Source: Theodoxus fluviatilis
Taxonomy: Eukaryota > Mollusca > Gastropoda > Cycloneritida > Neritidae
Direction of reading: 5' to 3'
NCBI GenBank assembly: GCA_034096865.1
Contig: JAWQFJ010020122.1
Span: 48,501 to 112,500, forward strand
Length of the DNA stretch: 64,000 bases
Part shown: one piece after another, positions 10,979 to 22,705 of the stretch
How the letters are laid out: each line of letters opens with the position of its first letter
Position numbering within the stretch: the first letter of the stretch is position 1
The notes under the pieces: model-generated
Databases searched by the model: none
What the model saw: the letters and a program-made list of their open reading frames with translations, nothing else
What the model was told of the DNA's origin: nothing
Translations under genes and position numbers: made by a program

Positions 10979-11291
10979 TAAGTCAATGCTTTTCTTTACC
11001 TAATTCCAAGAGAAGTTAAGTCAAAATTGTCCAAAGGGAATATCCGCTGTCTGTTCGCACACTTATTTCCAAGTCGAGTAGGTTTAATTTGGTTTCCACG
11101 AGAAATAAAAAGTTATAAAAAAAAAGTTATTGCCGACCTACCTACCCTATTTTTTTTTTTGCTATGTTACCTTAACCACACCAATTTTTTTTTTGGCCCG
11201 ATGATAATGATGATGATGATTACGACAATGATGATGAACAGCACTACTGATATTCTTCCCTCTAGAGCAATGGACATGAGTGCCTACTCAC

Positions 11292-11420
11292 CTGGAACAT
11301 CTGTTCTCCGTCGGAGCCTTTCTGTGAGGAGCTGGAGGCTTTGGCCTTGGGCTTCTCCTCGTCCTGCTTCTTCTCCTGCTTCTTCTCCTGCTTCTCTGGC
11401 TTTCTCTTCTTTGCCTTGGG
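11292..11420 (-). CDS. SUB1: SUB1/PC4 coactivator, coding exon 2 (internal)
   Basis: Second coding exon, 43 codons in phase 0, between an acceptor TGTGCTGCAG and a donor CAG|GTGAGT. It encodes the Lys/Glu-rich and Ser-rich linker of PC4: PKAKKRKPEK, then three QEKK-like repeats, a KASSSSQKGSDGEQ segment, and MFQ, the start of the conserved DNA-binding domain (human-type PC4 has MFQIGKMR here). The linker is known in PC4 proteins to be a nuclear-localising, phosphorylated region that modulates binding. The next intron holds a hAT-type MITE and microsatellites. Confidence 0.9.
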
Positions 11421-11849
11421 CTGCAGCACAGCGGTTGGTACTCAACTATCAACAAGACTGACAGAGCACAATGAAGTAAATAGATGTGCGTATCTGCCAC
11501 TTTCTTGATAGCAGCAGGGAGCAACAGTAGCAGTTTTCTGGCAGGATGAAGTTTTCAGACAAAACCAGTTTCTGGTGGGTAAATCTATAAAGCAATTTTG
11601 TAACAAAGTTAATACAGCTAGTGCAGTAACACTACAGTGTTTTTACAAAAGCAACCCATCATCTGTATGCTTTATGGTTGTACCCATTTTCAAGTTTGTC
11701 CTTTTTCAATGGCTCCAGTAACATGATGAATACTCTAATAACTACCTGAGAGTCCAACACTTTGCAGGTTGAACAGCCTACACAAACATGACATTGGCAC
11801 TATCAAAGGTGGATGTTTCTGGTGTAGATGTGCTCCCTGCTCTCTGCCA

Positions 11850-13380
11850 CATGTACAGACTTGTACATACATGGATACACATTCCTGGCACATGTACAGA
11901 CTTGTACATACATGGATACACATCCCTGGCACATGTACAGACTTGTACATACATGGATACACATCCCTGGCACATGTACAGGATACACATCCCTGGCACA
12001 TGTACAGACTTGTACATACATGGATACACATCTCTGACACATGTACAGACTTGTACATACATGGATACACATCCCTGGCACATGTACAGACTTGTACATA
12101 CATGGATACACATCCCTGGCACATGTACAGACTTGTACATACATTGATACACATCTCTGACACATGTACAGACAAGTTTGTACATGTATACATGGATACA
12201 CATCCCTGGCACATGTACAGACTTGTACGGATACACATCCCTGGCACATGTACAGGATACACATCCCTGGCACATGTACAGACTTGTACGGATACACATC
12301 CCTGGCACATGTACAGGATACACATCCCTGGCACATGTACAGACTTGTACATACATGGATACACATCTCTGACACATGTACAGACTTGTACATACATGGA
12401 TACACATCTCTGACACATGTACAGACTTGTACATACATGGATACACATCTCTGACACATGTACAGACTTGTGTATATACATGAATGCACATCTCTGACAC
12501 ATGTACAGACTTGTACATACATGGATACACATCTCTGACACTTGTACAGACTTGTACATACATGAATACACATTCCTGACACATGTACAGACTTGTACAT
12601 ACATGGATACACATCCCTGACACATGTATAGACTTGTACATGTATGTATACATGGATACACATTCCTGACACATGTTCAGACTTGTACATACATGGATAC
12701 ACATCTCTGACACATGTACAGACTTGTACATACATGGATACACATCTCTGACACATGTACAGACTTGTATACATGGATACACATTCCTGGCACATGTACA
12801 GACTTGTACATACATGGATACACATTCCTGGCACATGTACAGACTTGTACATACATGGATATACATCTCTGACACATGTACAGACTTGTACATACATGAA
12901 TACACATCTCTGACACTTGTACAGACTTGTACATATACATGAATACACATCTCTGACACATGTACAGACTTGTACATACATGGATACACATTCCTGGCAC
13001 ATGTACAGACTTGTACATACATGGATACACATTCCTGACACATGTACAGACTTGTACATACATGGATACACATCTCTGACACATGTACAGACTTGTACAT
13101 ACATGGATACACATCTCTGACACATGTACAGACTTGTACATACATGGATACACATCTCTGACACTTGTACAGACTTGTACATACATGAATACCTATCTCT
13201 GACACATGTACAGACTTGTACATACATGGATACACATTCCTGGCACATGTACAGACTTATACATACATGGATACACATTCCTGACACATGTACAGACTTG
13301 TACATACATGGATACACATCTCTGACACATGTACAGACTTGTACATACATGAATACCTATCTCTGGCACATGTACAGACT
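11850..13380. repeat. 41-bp minisatellite in SUB1 intron 1
   Basis: About 37 tandem copies of a 41-bp unit containing ACTTGTACATACATGGATAC and ACATCTCTGACACATGTACA. Shortened or deleted units occur, for example near 11978, 12230 and 12300. Because 41 is not a multiple of 3 and the unit has no stop in most frames, very long open frames (300-515 codons) appear on both strands; these are artefacts. The array occupies nearly all of the intron between SUB1 exons 1 and 2. Confidence 0.95.
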
Positions 13381-13401
13381 TGAACATTCAGACACACATA
13401 C

Positions 13402-13461
13402 CTCTGAGTCAGACCCCGATTCCTCAGATGAAGACGAGACGAATTCCTTGGACTTTGGCAT
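13402..13461 (-). CDS. SUB1: SUB1/PC4 coactivator, coding exon 1
   Basis: Start codon at 13461-13459, then 20 codons ending at a donor GAG|GTATGT. The peptide is MPKSKEFVSSSSEESGSDSE, nearly identical to the N-terminus of animal SUB1/PC4 (MPKSKE followed by the acidic Ser-rich SEAC region). PC4 is a nuclear single-stranded-DNA-binding protein that supports activator-dependent RNA polymerase II transcription and DNA repair. The exon ends in phase 0 and joins exon 2 (11420) cleanly. Intron 1 is almost filled by a 41-bp minisatellite. The promoter and any non-coding first exon would lie to the right and were not identified. Confidence 0.92.
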
Positions 13462-14326
13462 ATTTGGGTGATTTTCCTTTATGAAACAAAGAACAAACAT
13501 ACACTAAAGGTGCTGCTGGCTGAATGCATAAAATCCTGGAGTCTGGTTAACTTTGTTCCCTTAATTGAGGTACAGTGCATAAAACAGAACAAAACTAAGC
13601 AGACAAATATCCATAACCTAGAAAAAAAGGCACTTCCATCTGCTTAAGATGATGAAGATGAAGGTAAAATACAGTATGCCAAAACAAAAAATAGTTGTGA
13701 CCGGGGTAACATGGCTAAATAAGAAGGGGCAGAGGTTGGGGAGGGTCACATGGTAGGTCAGCCTGAACTTTTCCCCCCCTCTTTTTTCTTCTTATTTTTA
13801 GAAGAGGCAATATTCAATAAAAACCAAACTTTCTTTCACTGAAAACACTTTTTAAAACTTAGTGGATTTCTTGAGTGCTCATATGGCATGGAAGATGGGA
13901 CAGCACACGTTCTTTTAGTTACCATCAATTTTTCTTTAGGCATGATTAAAAAAAATAGTTAAGGATCAGCAGAAAAAGATAGGATTGGTTGGGTTACCAT
14001 AACTACAACTTTTATTGTTGGTTGCCTTATTTCTTCATCATACAGATTACAGTCCTCTGTACCTTAAGTCAAAGACAAGCTGTTTAAGAATGACAGGTAT
14101 GAACATACTAAGGGTCTACAGGTGCCGCAAGCTGAAGAGCACTGTGCCTAGACTGCACAGCATTTCTTTTAGAAATCTCTTGTGTTACGAAGACAAAGAA
14201 GAATAGAATGACAGCTCAGATTTCCTATTAAAGTCTTTGTCAGATGAAATCCTCACAGGTGATGAACATGGAAAGAATGAAATGGATGGAGAAAGGGTGA
14301 ATGTTGATTTTACTAATTTTACTGAC
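13462..14326 (-). other. Upstream of SUB1 exon 1, dispersed repeat
   Basis: AT-rich sequence upstream of the SUB1 start codon. It carries a copy of the short dispersed repeat (AATAGTTGTGACC...GGTAACATGGC near 13690-13800, and a related piece near 13950-14020). A 5' UTR is expected here, but I see no convincing promoter. Confidence 0.35.
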
Positions 14327-14480
14327 TACACTAGCAGTAGCATGCCTGCATTTTTCTCCCTACACTAGCAGTAGCATGCATACATGTATTTTATTCACTA
14401 CACTAGCAGTAGCATGCATGTATTTTATTCACTACACTAGTAGTAGCATGCATGTATTTTACTCACTACACTAGCAGTAC
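14327..14480. repeat. 34-bp minisatellite (left block)
   Basis: Four to five copies of a unit containing TAGCATGCATGTATTTTA and TTCACTACACTAGCAG. The same unit forms the larger block at 24930-26210, on the far side of the nested transposons, so the two blocks probably belong to one array that was split by insertion. Confidence 0.8.
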
Positions 14481-14994
14481 ATTCCGATTTTTTGAGCGGA
14501 CTGCACACTGCTGACGTTGAAGGCTGGACAGGGGCTTCTTCAGCTTTCTTGGTGGCTCTCTTATCCTTCTTTCTGTCTCTGTCCTTTTTCCGCCGCCACC
14601 AACTTTTCTTGGGTGTCTCTCGCTTTCTTGATTCTTGACGCAGGAGCCTGCTGTGCTCCCGCCTCTCCTCCTCGGTCATGTCCTTTGGACGTTTCCGTGG
14701 AATGAGACTGTCACCACTGATGCTGGTATTCTGGCTGGTACGGGTTCTGCGAGTTGTAGCATTGGATTTTTTCCTCGCGTGGAAAGCTTTGGCTCTTTGT
14801 CTCTCTTTCTCTTTGAAGTTTTGTATTTCCTGACGGAGGATCCGAGTCTGTGGTTCTGTCGCCCATCTTGACTTTCTTTGATCCCGATTCTTCTGTGCCC
14901 GCTCGCGTGCTTTTCTCAGGTACTCTTCATACTTTTCAGGGTCATTTTCCTTCAATGACTGGCGATATTTTTTGTATTTGGAGGGGTTGGACAT
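14437..14994 (-). CDS. Intronless basic protein, unknown function
   Basis: 185 codons from ATG 14994-14992 to a stop at 14437. The protein is very basic and Arg/Lys/Glu-rich: it starts [18 protein letters not shown], continues with a [25 protein letters not shown] helical stretch, then [35 protein letters not shown] and a [19 protein letters not shown] cluster. Predicted to be helical and nucleic-acid-binding, but no named domain is recognised. Proteins with such KYKKYR-type starts recur in molluscs; whether they are host or mobile-element genes I do not know. The last dozen residues and the stop codon come from the adjacent 34-bp minisatellite, so the C-terminus looks truncated. A (GGAT)n microsatellite lies just upstream, and the frame stays open through it without being protein-like. 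Confidence 0.5.
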   Translation of the reverse strand: MSNPSKYKKYRQSLKENDPEKYEEYLRKARERAQKNRDQRKSRWATEPQTRILRQEIQNFKEKERQRAKAFHARKKSNATTRRTRTSQNTSISGDSLIPRKRPKDMTEEERREHSRLLRQESRKRETPKKSWWRRKKDRDRKKDKRATKKAEEAPVQPSTSAVCSPLKKSECTASVVSKIHACYY

Positions 14995-15035
14995 TTTTAA
15001 CACACTGAGGAATCCATCTTTGAGACCGCAGAGTT

Positions 15036-15330
15036 GGATGGATGGATGGATGGATGGATGGATGGATGGATGGGCGAATAGGTGGATGGACGAGTGGATG
15101 GATGGATGGATGGATGGATGGATGGATGGATGGATGGATGGATGGATGGATGGATGGATGGATGGATAGATGGATGGGTGAATGGATGAATGGATGGATG
15201 GATGGGCGAATAGGTGGATGGACGAGTGGATGGATGGATGGATGGATGGATGGATAGATGACTGGAGGGAGGGAGGGACGGACGGACGGACGGACGGGTG
15301 GATGGATGGGTGGATGGGTGGGTAGGTGGA
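15036..15330. repeat. (GGAT)n microsatellite
   Basis: Tetranucleotide array with two longer internal repeats (a GGGCGAATAGGTGGATGGACG segment occurs twice, near 15071 and 15205) and a degenerate GGAC/GGTG tail. Open reading through it on both strands is an artefact. Confidence 0.95.
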
Positions 15331-16489
15331 TGCAACTTTAAAATCGCTGGAGATTCTGAAAACGAGCAAATCACGCTTGGCAGGTTTCACAATCTGATAG
15401 TGTTGAGAACATGGCTGAGAAAAGTCGGGAATTTTTGACAAACTGTACCAATTTTGACTTCTTTTTGTCAACCAAATGGAAAAAGCAGCTATTCTAAATT
15501 AAGAATTATACATGGTTTGTTCATCAATGTTGTTTTTGTTGACTTTTTGAGCGTGTGATTGGTGGTGAACGTTAAAATCCGGACAGACGCAATTTCCTTC
15601 CTGGCCTGCAAATGCCTCGAGTCAATGTAATAAAAACAGAAGTCAGGACCTTTAACGTAATATCGGATGGTCAAGTCGTTTGAATAACGGTTCCACCTAC
15701 ATATCAATGTCACAAAACACGAAGGGACGGGCTTAAGTTTGGTAGAAATCGAAGAAAAAGAAGAAAATAAGAAGTACCGGAAGCTGTCTGTCCGCTAAAT
15801 CGCGCCACTCTGAGGATAAATAAATGGCTATTTTCTCCACCTAAAATGCCATTCTTGATTTTTGGGGGGGATGAAATCGATGTTTGGTGGTGTGTAGTTT
15901 TGATAAAAGCCGGCAAGCACACCACTTGAAGGTAAAATACGGCTCTGGAGTCTTTCTTACAGATTGCCGACTCGCTTCTGTCCGCGTGATCAACATTCGC
16001 AACTTCGCTTTTCTTGTGTATAATACATCTTTCCAAACCGAATGTGACGTTTTACACGCTCTACACAGGTTAGAATGGCGCCATAGAACATGCGGGATAG
16101 CTTAGTTCACGAAGTTTCGATCTCTTTGTTCTCGAGCCAAGGCGATTTCATCTGTCTGTCCGTAGTGTTCGCAACCCTAACGTTCGCAACCCTAAACTAA
16201 GCTTAAAATTGGGCTAGTCCACTGTTGCGGCACCCCTCTCGCTCAAGCTATTTTTAGAATGCCGTTGTCTCTCAACCGCTGCTCAGCAGTTTGGAATGCT
16301 CTCGCAGGGGGTGTTGGGTCAAGAGTACGCAGGTGCTGAGTACGCCGATTTCACTACCCTACCTCAAAACAGAGCATCGCAGAAACACGTTTCACCGTTT
16401 TTAGTGCCTTTTGGTCGAGTTTTGCTGTATCTGTCAGCAATGTTCAACCACCACACGATCGACACAGCGACGCACGCTAACAGATTTCC

Positions 16490-16690
<201 letters not shown>

Positions 16691-17682
16691 GCATGCACGC
16701 ACACACACACTTTTGGTAAATTAGTTGTAGATGTTCGTTTTTTAAATGTACAATGCAAATGTGTTGTGGAGACTCTCCAGACATCATTTGTGTTAAACTC
16801 AAAACTTGATTTTTGAAGATTTTTTTACGAAGTAGCAAAGGCTGTGTGCCCCCTTAAAGCCTGCATATATGCATTTCTGATTGCTTTTCTATGGCCATAA
16901 GTTAGGTTGTACTGAAATTGAAGAAGTTTGGGATTGTTTTCCTTGAAGCAAGTAACTGCGAGTTTGACCCCGTTTTTGAATTGGGGGGGGGGGGGGGGGG
17001 GGGTTCGTTTGAGTCCACCCATGTCATTGTGATTGAGTCAAATATCTATCTGTTGTGTGGATATGATTTATAGATGTTTGGTTTTCAATTTTAGAATGAT
17101 TTCTTTATCTAGTGATGACTCCTGAGGTATACAGGAAACGGTAAAGACAGAATTATTCTAAATTTAGCGTCATTTATCTGTCAACCATCCTTCTGATCAA
17201 TGTTGTCACTTTTATTGCAAGTTTACTACTTTTCTTAAGGTGTACATAGTGTATGTTAAAGATGATTGTCATTGGTTGCTTCCAAACAACATTTTGTAGC
17301 AGTTATGATGCACTGAAGTTGTAAAAGCATTTTTTGTGGTTTCAGGATATAGCGTCTTTGAACATCAATAACTTTGGAAATAAGTATGTTCATATACATT
17401 TTTTTACTGTTTTAGGTAGAAAAAAAGTTGAACTCTTTGTGCAAACTGTTTTTGGGCCCCTGGTTGACTTTTTATTTTTTATGAATCATTGGGTGTAGAG
17501 GAAAACTGCAGTATGCAATACCGTGAAACCTGCTGCTTCCGATTCCTGAGTCATTTGTGTTTATTGAATCTCTTGCGAGACACAGTGTGTCTATTTTTGT
17601 CCCGACTCAAAGCGGGAACTCGTACGCCTTGAACGTTCGCAACGCTGTCTGTCCACGTTTCAACATTCGCAACGCCGTCTGT
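16691..17682. other. Centre of the foldback element, non-coding
   Basis: AT-rich sequence with a poly-G run at 16982-17002. No protein-like frame. A GTGTGCCCCC|TTAA junction at 16854 resembles a Kolobok-like end but lacks a partner. Confidence 0.5.
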
Positions 17683-18450
17683 GTTGCGAACGTTGAGGTT
17701 GCGAACTCTACGGACAGACAGATGAAATCGCCTTGGCTCGAGAACAAAGATATCGAAACTAAGTGAACTAAGCTATCCCGCATGTTCTATGGTGCCATTC
17801 TAACCTGTGTAGAGTGAGTAAAACGTCACATCCCGTTTGGAAAGATGTGTATTAACACAAGAAAAGCGAAGTTGCGAATGTTGATCACGCGGACAGAAGC
17901 GAATCGGCAATCTGTAAGAAAGACTCCAGAGCCGTATTTTACCTTCAAGTGGTGTGCTTGCCGGCTTTTATCAAAACTACACACCAACAAACATCATTTT
18001 CATCCCCCCCCAAAATCAAGAATGGCATTTTAGGTGGAGAAAATAGCCATTTATTAATCCTCAGAGTAGCGCGCTTTAGCGGACAGACAACTTCCGGTAC
18101 TTCTTATTTTCTTCTTTTTCTTCAATTTCTACCAAACTTAAGCCCGCCCCTTCGTGTTTCGTGACATTGATATGTAGGTGGAACCGTTATTCAAACAACT
18201 TGATCATCCGATATTACGTTAAAGGTCCTGACTTCTGTTTTTATTACATTGACTCCATAGGTGTCAAGTACTTTTAGTGTTTTGTCATGAGATTTTGCAT
18301 GATTTGTCATGAGATTGATCACTTTGTCATGAGATTCGCGCGGCAATGAAACAAAACTCGTGAAAACGGCAAAATATGTGGGGGGTTTTCTTTATTACAC
18401 AAGCACATGTATACTGCTAATATAAAATAGTACTGTACATCACTCATTAA

Positions 18451-20441
18451 GGCAAGACACTACTAGGAAGCATGAAATTTTTAAATATGCTTATTGAATT
18501 TTTTTTGTTTCATTGGCATGAAAGAACTTATAACAGTTAATCAAAACATCAAAGTTTGACAGTAATTAGAATTATGGGTAATCCAAAATGGCCGCCTAAC
18601 ATGCAAAAATATGCAAATTTCTGTATCTTTTTAAATTTCTATAACTTCTTAACTACTTGATATTTCTTAAAAATTCTTTTTGCATTAAAATTGTACACTC
18701 TTTATCTTTAAATGTACAGAAGATTATGTTTGTAATGCAAAAAGTAAAAAAATTGTACTTATTGCTTCCACATCAATATCCGAATTGCAGATAAAGTAGG
18801 TTCAACATCAAAGAAAAAAAATCATATCTGGCCAAATAATCAGTTTACAGCAAAAAGTGTCTGTATGTTCATAAATTATTATACATGTAACATACCTGCA
18901 AAATTACAAGTCATCATCATCATCCTGTGATGAGTTTTAGTAATTAATTGATTTGTACTCTATGAAAAAAACACATTTTGAGAAAATGGCAAAAACAACT
19001 TTTAGTCATGCATAAGTCCTTCTAAAACTATCCATCATGGCTAAAACTTGTTTCATTTATTCATACATTCATCCAGCAGGACTACACATGCTAAAAAAAT
19101 GAAACTGAACTTACAGTTTCCAGTTTTTAGTGTTTTTGTGCAGTGAGTACAAAAAAATGCAGGGATGGAAAAGTTCATGCTCAAGAGGAAAGGATCAGCC
19201 CTACTACTACACAGGAAATGCCAAGGTCAATAAAGGCAACTTCAGAGACACATGCTGTGAATGAGTCAACAACAAGTCAGTTTGCCATTCCAGCACCATA
19301 GGTTTCCCCTTCTTCTTCCTCCTGAAGCCTCCTCTTCTGATGCCTTGAGTTGAAGGCATGAAGCCACATACTGACATAGTGTAGGCGCTGTTGCTATGCC
19401 TGAACAGAGGCTGCCACATTAGCTTTCTTCATTCTTCTGGCATCACAGGCTCCACATTTCAAGCAAAGTTTTCTGGCTAAGCCATTGTCTTCATCGTATA
19501 GTGTGCTGAAGGTGAGACCAGACCGAAAACAGTTCGGGCAAAGAACATCGTTCATTAGTTCACTCAGCTGATCTAAGTGCACGTTGACCCACTTATGATC
19601 GGTTTCAATCGGCTGCTTCGCTTCTGCCTGCATCATCTGTATCTTCCTCCTTGATGCCGATGTGTTTGAAGTTTCTTCCGGAATCGAGGCAGTTGAGATG
19701 GAGGGACGAGGAGGCAGCGATCGCGATGGCACTGTCAACGCAGGCGTTGACGAAGTAGAACTAGACTTTCGACCTTGACCGCGAAGTATTTTCGAGGTGC
19801 GTGCAGCCGAAAGCTGCTCTCTTCGCCCACTATTTTTCGGTCGCGGCATAATGTTGAGTTTATTCACTCATGGGCATTCTCTGATTGTTTGATTGAAGTC
19901 GAATTTATTCGATTTGGTGCAAAACATAAACTAACTGAGAGAATTAGCGTTGAAGCGGCAGCCATGTTTACGATGCATTGTGGGCCAGGGAATCCTCGCT
20001 TTGGAGTCTCTGATTGGTTGAAACAAGTGGAATTCCCTCTCTAAGCTCAATGATTGGCTAGTGAGTTTGCAAACAACCCTGTGTACGCTGTTTGAAATCA
20101 TCAACTAAAAATAGACCACTATAGTTGGCGGAGTGATTTCCCTTGCTGTGCTCGATCGAAAAGACGAGCTTTCCAACGGTACCGGGCGTGAACCTCTTCG
20201 TAGAATAGATCGAAAGTTACAATTTTTCCAAAAGTCATAAAATACGATGCATCAATGACGTTTTTAACGTTTTTTACGAGGAGTGATGTTTTTAAAAGCC
20301 ATTTTATTCAACTAATTATCGAATGACAGGTCGAAAAAAACACGTGGGGGCATTTGCAAGTGTTTGAACTACTCAAAACTGATGTTATCTCAAAAACGTC
20401 CAGATGTGAAATTTTCCCAACTTTTCGACCCGTGTCTTGCC
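18451..20441 (-). mobile_element. Kolobok-like element nested in the hAT element
   Basis: Both ends are recognisable: GGCAAGACACTAC on the left and its 10-bp complement GTGTCTTGCC on the right, each flanked by TTAA (18447-18450 and 20442-20445). TTAA duplications are the hallmark of the Kolobok and piggyBac superfamilies. The only coding remnant is the N-terminal part of a Mutator-like transposase at 19402-19851, so this is an internally deleted, non-autonomous copy. The end sequence matches the ends at 2176 and 40380. Confidence 0.75.
19402..19851 (-). pseudogene. N-terminal exon of a Mutator-like/Kolobok-like transposase
   Basis: Begins MPRPKNSGRREQLSAARTSK at 19851 and continues through a Ser/Thr-rich linker to WVNVHLDQLSELMNDVLCPNCF, GLARKLCLKCGACDARR. 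The paired CxxC motifs (CPNC, CLKCGAC) are the zinc-binding N-terminal segment known in Mutator-like transposases; the catalytic domain that follows in other copies is absent. The first 60 or so residues are basic, as expected of a DNA-binding or nuclear-targeting region. A spliced continuation is not visible before the element ends. Confidence 0.65.
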
Positions 20442-20445
20442 TTAA

Positions 20446-21260
20446 GTCATTTGGTTTACATCCACTGCTCCACATTAGGCTTTCTCATTAGTTGTGTGTT
20501 CAGTTCTCTATTTACATCCACTGCTTCTTTTCACTCACATATTCAGTTCTCTATTTACATCCACAGCACTGCTCCCCCTCACTCACAAGTTCAGTTCTGA
20601 CAGTTCTTTATTTGCATCCACTGCTCCCCCTCACTCACAAGTTCAGTTCTGACAGTTCTCTATTTACATCCACTGCTCCCCCTCACTCACAAGTTCAGTT
20701 CTGACAGTTCTCTATTTACATCCTCTGATCCTTCTCACTCACATGTTCAGTTCTCTATTTACATCCACAGCACTGCTCCCCCTCACTCACAAGTTCAGTT
20801 CTGACAGTTCTTTATTTACATCCTCTGCTTCCCCTCACTCACAAGTTCAGTTCTGACAGTTCTCTATTTACATCCACTGCTCCCCCTCACTCACAAGTTC
20901 AGTTCTGACAGTTCTTTATTTACATCCATTGATCCTTCTCACTCACATGTTCAGTTCTCTATTATACATCCACAGCTTTGCTCCCCCTCACTCACAAGTT
21001 CAGTTCTGACAGTTCTTTATTTACATCCACTGCTCCCCATCACTCACAAGTTCAGTTCTGACAGTTCTCTATTTACATCCACTGACCCTTCTCACTCACA
21101 TGTTCAGTTCTGACAGTTCTTTATTTACATCCACTGCTCCCCCTCACTCACAAGTTCAGTTCTGACAGTTCTCTATTTACATCCACTGATCCTTCTCACT
21201 CACATGTTCAGTTCTGACAGTTCTCTCCACTGCTCCCCCTCACTCACATGTTGAGTTTTC
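20446..21260. repeat. 52-bp minisatellite
   Basis: About 14 units containing CACAAGTTCAGTTCTGACAG and TCTATTTACATCCACTG, some shortened. It starts right after the Kolobok-like TTAA and ends 14 bp before the hAT transposase remnant, so it lies inside the hAT element. Confidence 0.9.
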
Positions 21261-21273
21261 TATTTACATCCTT

Positions 21274-21929
21274 CTACAGTACCTCACAGTCACTGATGTT
21301 CTTTGTTGTACTCATCAGTACAAGCCTTTGCTCTCTTGTGCATTGTGGAAGTACCCGGAAATCATGACAACACTCATCAGAGTTCATCTTCACTTGCAAG
21401 AAAGCTGCCAGGGTGTCAAGAGCCAGACTGCTTCTGGCATCTGTGTGGATCTTTCTCACCATTGAGAACACTCTCTCACTGTCAGCATTGCTGTGGGGCA
21501 GACACAGAAGAGAAGGCAACACTTTGCCAAGCAGAGGGAACCTAACTTCTCCAAAAGGTGTTTTCATTGTGAGGATCTCCTTCCAGACAACATCCATTTT
21601 TTTGGCTTTTCCATTCTGATCCAAAAGTACCAGCTCACCCTCACCCAGGAGTTGAAAGTCTTCCCACTCCTCTTTCAGGTCTTCCTGGTCAACATTATCA
21701 GCAAATTGCATTGCCAGTGTCACAATGTCAGTGTATGGCAGCTGCTCTCTCTTGCTGGGGTCCAGGACCTGAAGATGTTCCAGGATCTCATCTCCAAATG
21801 GGAACTTGTTCAACATTTTCTGGACACAGGCTGTGTAGAACTATCGAACATCATGCAAGAACTTGTGTTCTGTGGCTAGTGGGCTGTCAATTCTGTAGCC
21901 AGGCATCGTTTGATGATTTGTGTTGCCTT
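21274..21929 (-). pseudogene. hAT transposase, C-terminal dimerisation region
   Basis: 180 codons from 21816 plus upstream reading to 21929 with a stop at about 21840. The motif FPLLGKVLPSLLCLPHSNAD followed by SERVFSMVRKIHTDARSSL is the hAT C-terminal dimerisation domain (hATC). Upstream, MLNKFPFGDEILEHLQVLDP is the usual segment before it. Between this and the N-terminal part (24004 onwards) the catalytic RNase H-like core is missing. Last residues read NISDCEVL, in the hAT 3' end. Confidence 0.8.
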
Positions 21930-21940
21930 CCCCGGCGAAA

Positions 21941-22110
21941 TGACATTCTAGAAATTTCTAAAATTCTAGAACATTCTAGAACATTCTAGAATGTTCTGGA
22001 ATAAATTTGATGGAATAATTCTAGAATTCTTTAATTCCAGAATAATTCTAGAAAATTCTAGAACATTACTTTTTCTTAGAATATTATTCTAGAACAAGAC
22101 CATTCAAAGA
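21941..22110. repeat. Left TTCTAGAA array (heat-shock-element-like)
   Basis: About ten TTCTAGAA or near-identical palindromes spaced so that many form TTCnnGAAnnTTC series. Starts within 5 bp of the left CCCCGGCGAAA end. Confidence 0.75.
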
Positions 22111-22705
22111 ATATTATAGAAAATTGTAAATAAAACGATATTTAAAAAAAGAAGTGAACAATAAAGCATTTCAACACACACGCAAGACACTTTAGTGATC
22201 ACACACAGAATATAAGATTTAGTGTTAAATCACCTAAAGTTCATTCACAGTTCTTAATTGTCCACAATTTTCATTTTCTCAGATCACAGAACAGTTCTAA
22301 TCATAACTCGCTGAGTCGCTCACAGTTGCAGTGTGCACATTTCTTTGCAATACACAATAGTGATCTTGATTAAAACTCAGAATTTAATAATAGAGCAACT
22401 AGTGTTTGTCACGGCCCGAGTGGATGACTACTGATGGGAATTGTAGTCCCGTGCGATCATGGATCCAATATACAATGTCCATGGGAGCGACAATTACGCG
22501 TCTGATCGTACCCTTGCCTTGTTTACGTCAAGATCTAAAAATAGCATTAGCAAACGGAAGTGGCCGACTTATCGCAATGCCTGCTGGGAAGCAGAGAGAC
22601 CGCGCACTTCTATCGCTTTCAAACTTGTGCGAAATCGGACCAGTTTTAGCTGTGTTGTGGTGATTTTTGTCGAGATTTCGACTGACGTTCTGATTTTTTC
22701 GCGTC

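Noticed and set aside
11735..13471. Very long open frames (up to 515 codons) on both strands with Cys/Tyr/His-rich repeats
   Set aside because: They are translations of the 41-bp minisatellite; several frames and both strands are equally open.
14995..15471. Extension of the basic ORF upstream through His-Pro-Ser-Ile repeats
   Set aside because: This part is (GGAT)n microsatellite; the protein-like composition starts only at Met 14994.
16845..17238. Small Kolobok-like MITE between two TTAA sites
   Set aside because: The candidate ends (GGGGGCACACAGCC inward from 16853, and GGTGTACATAG after 17238) do not match each other and face the wrong way.
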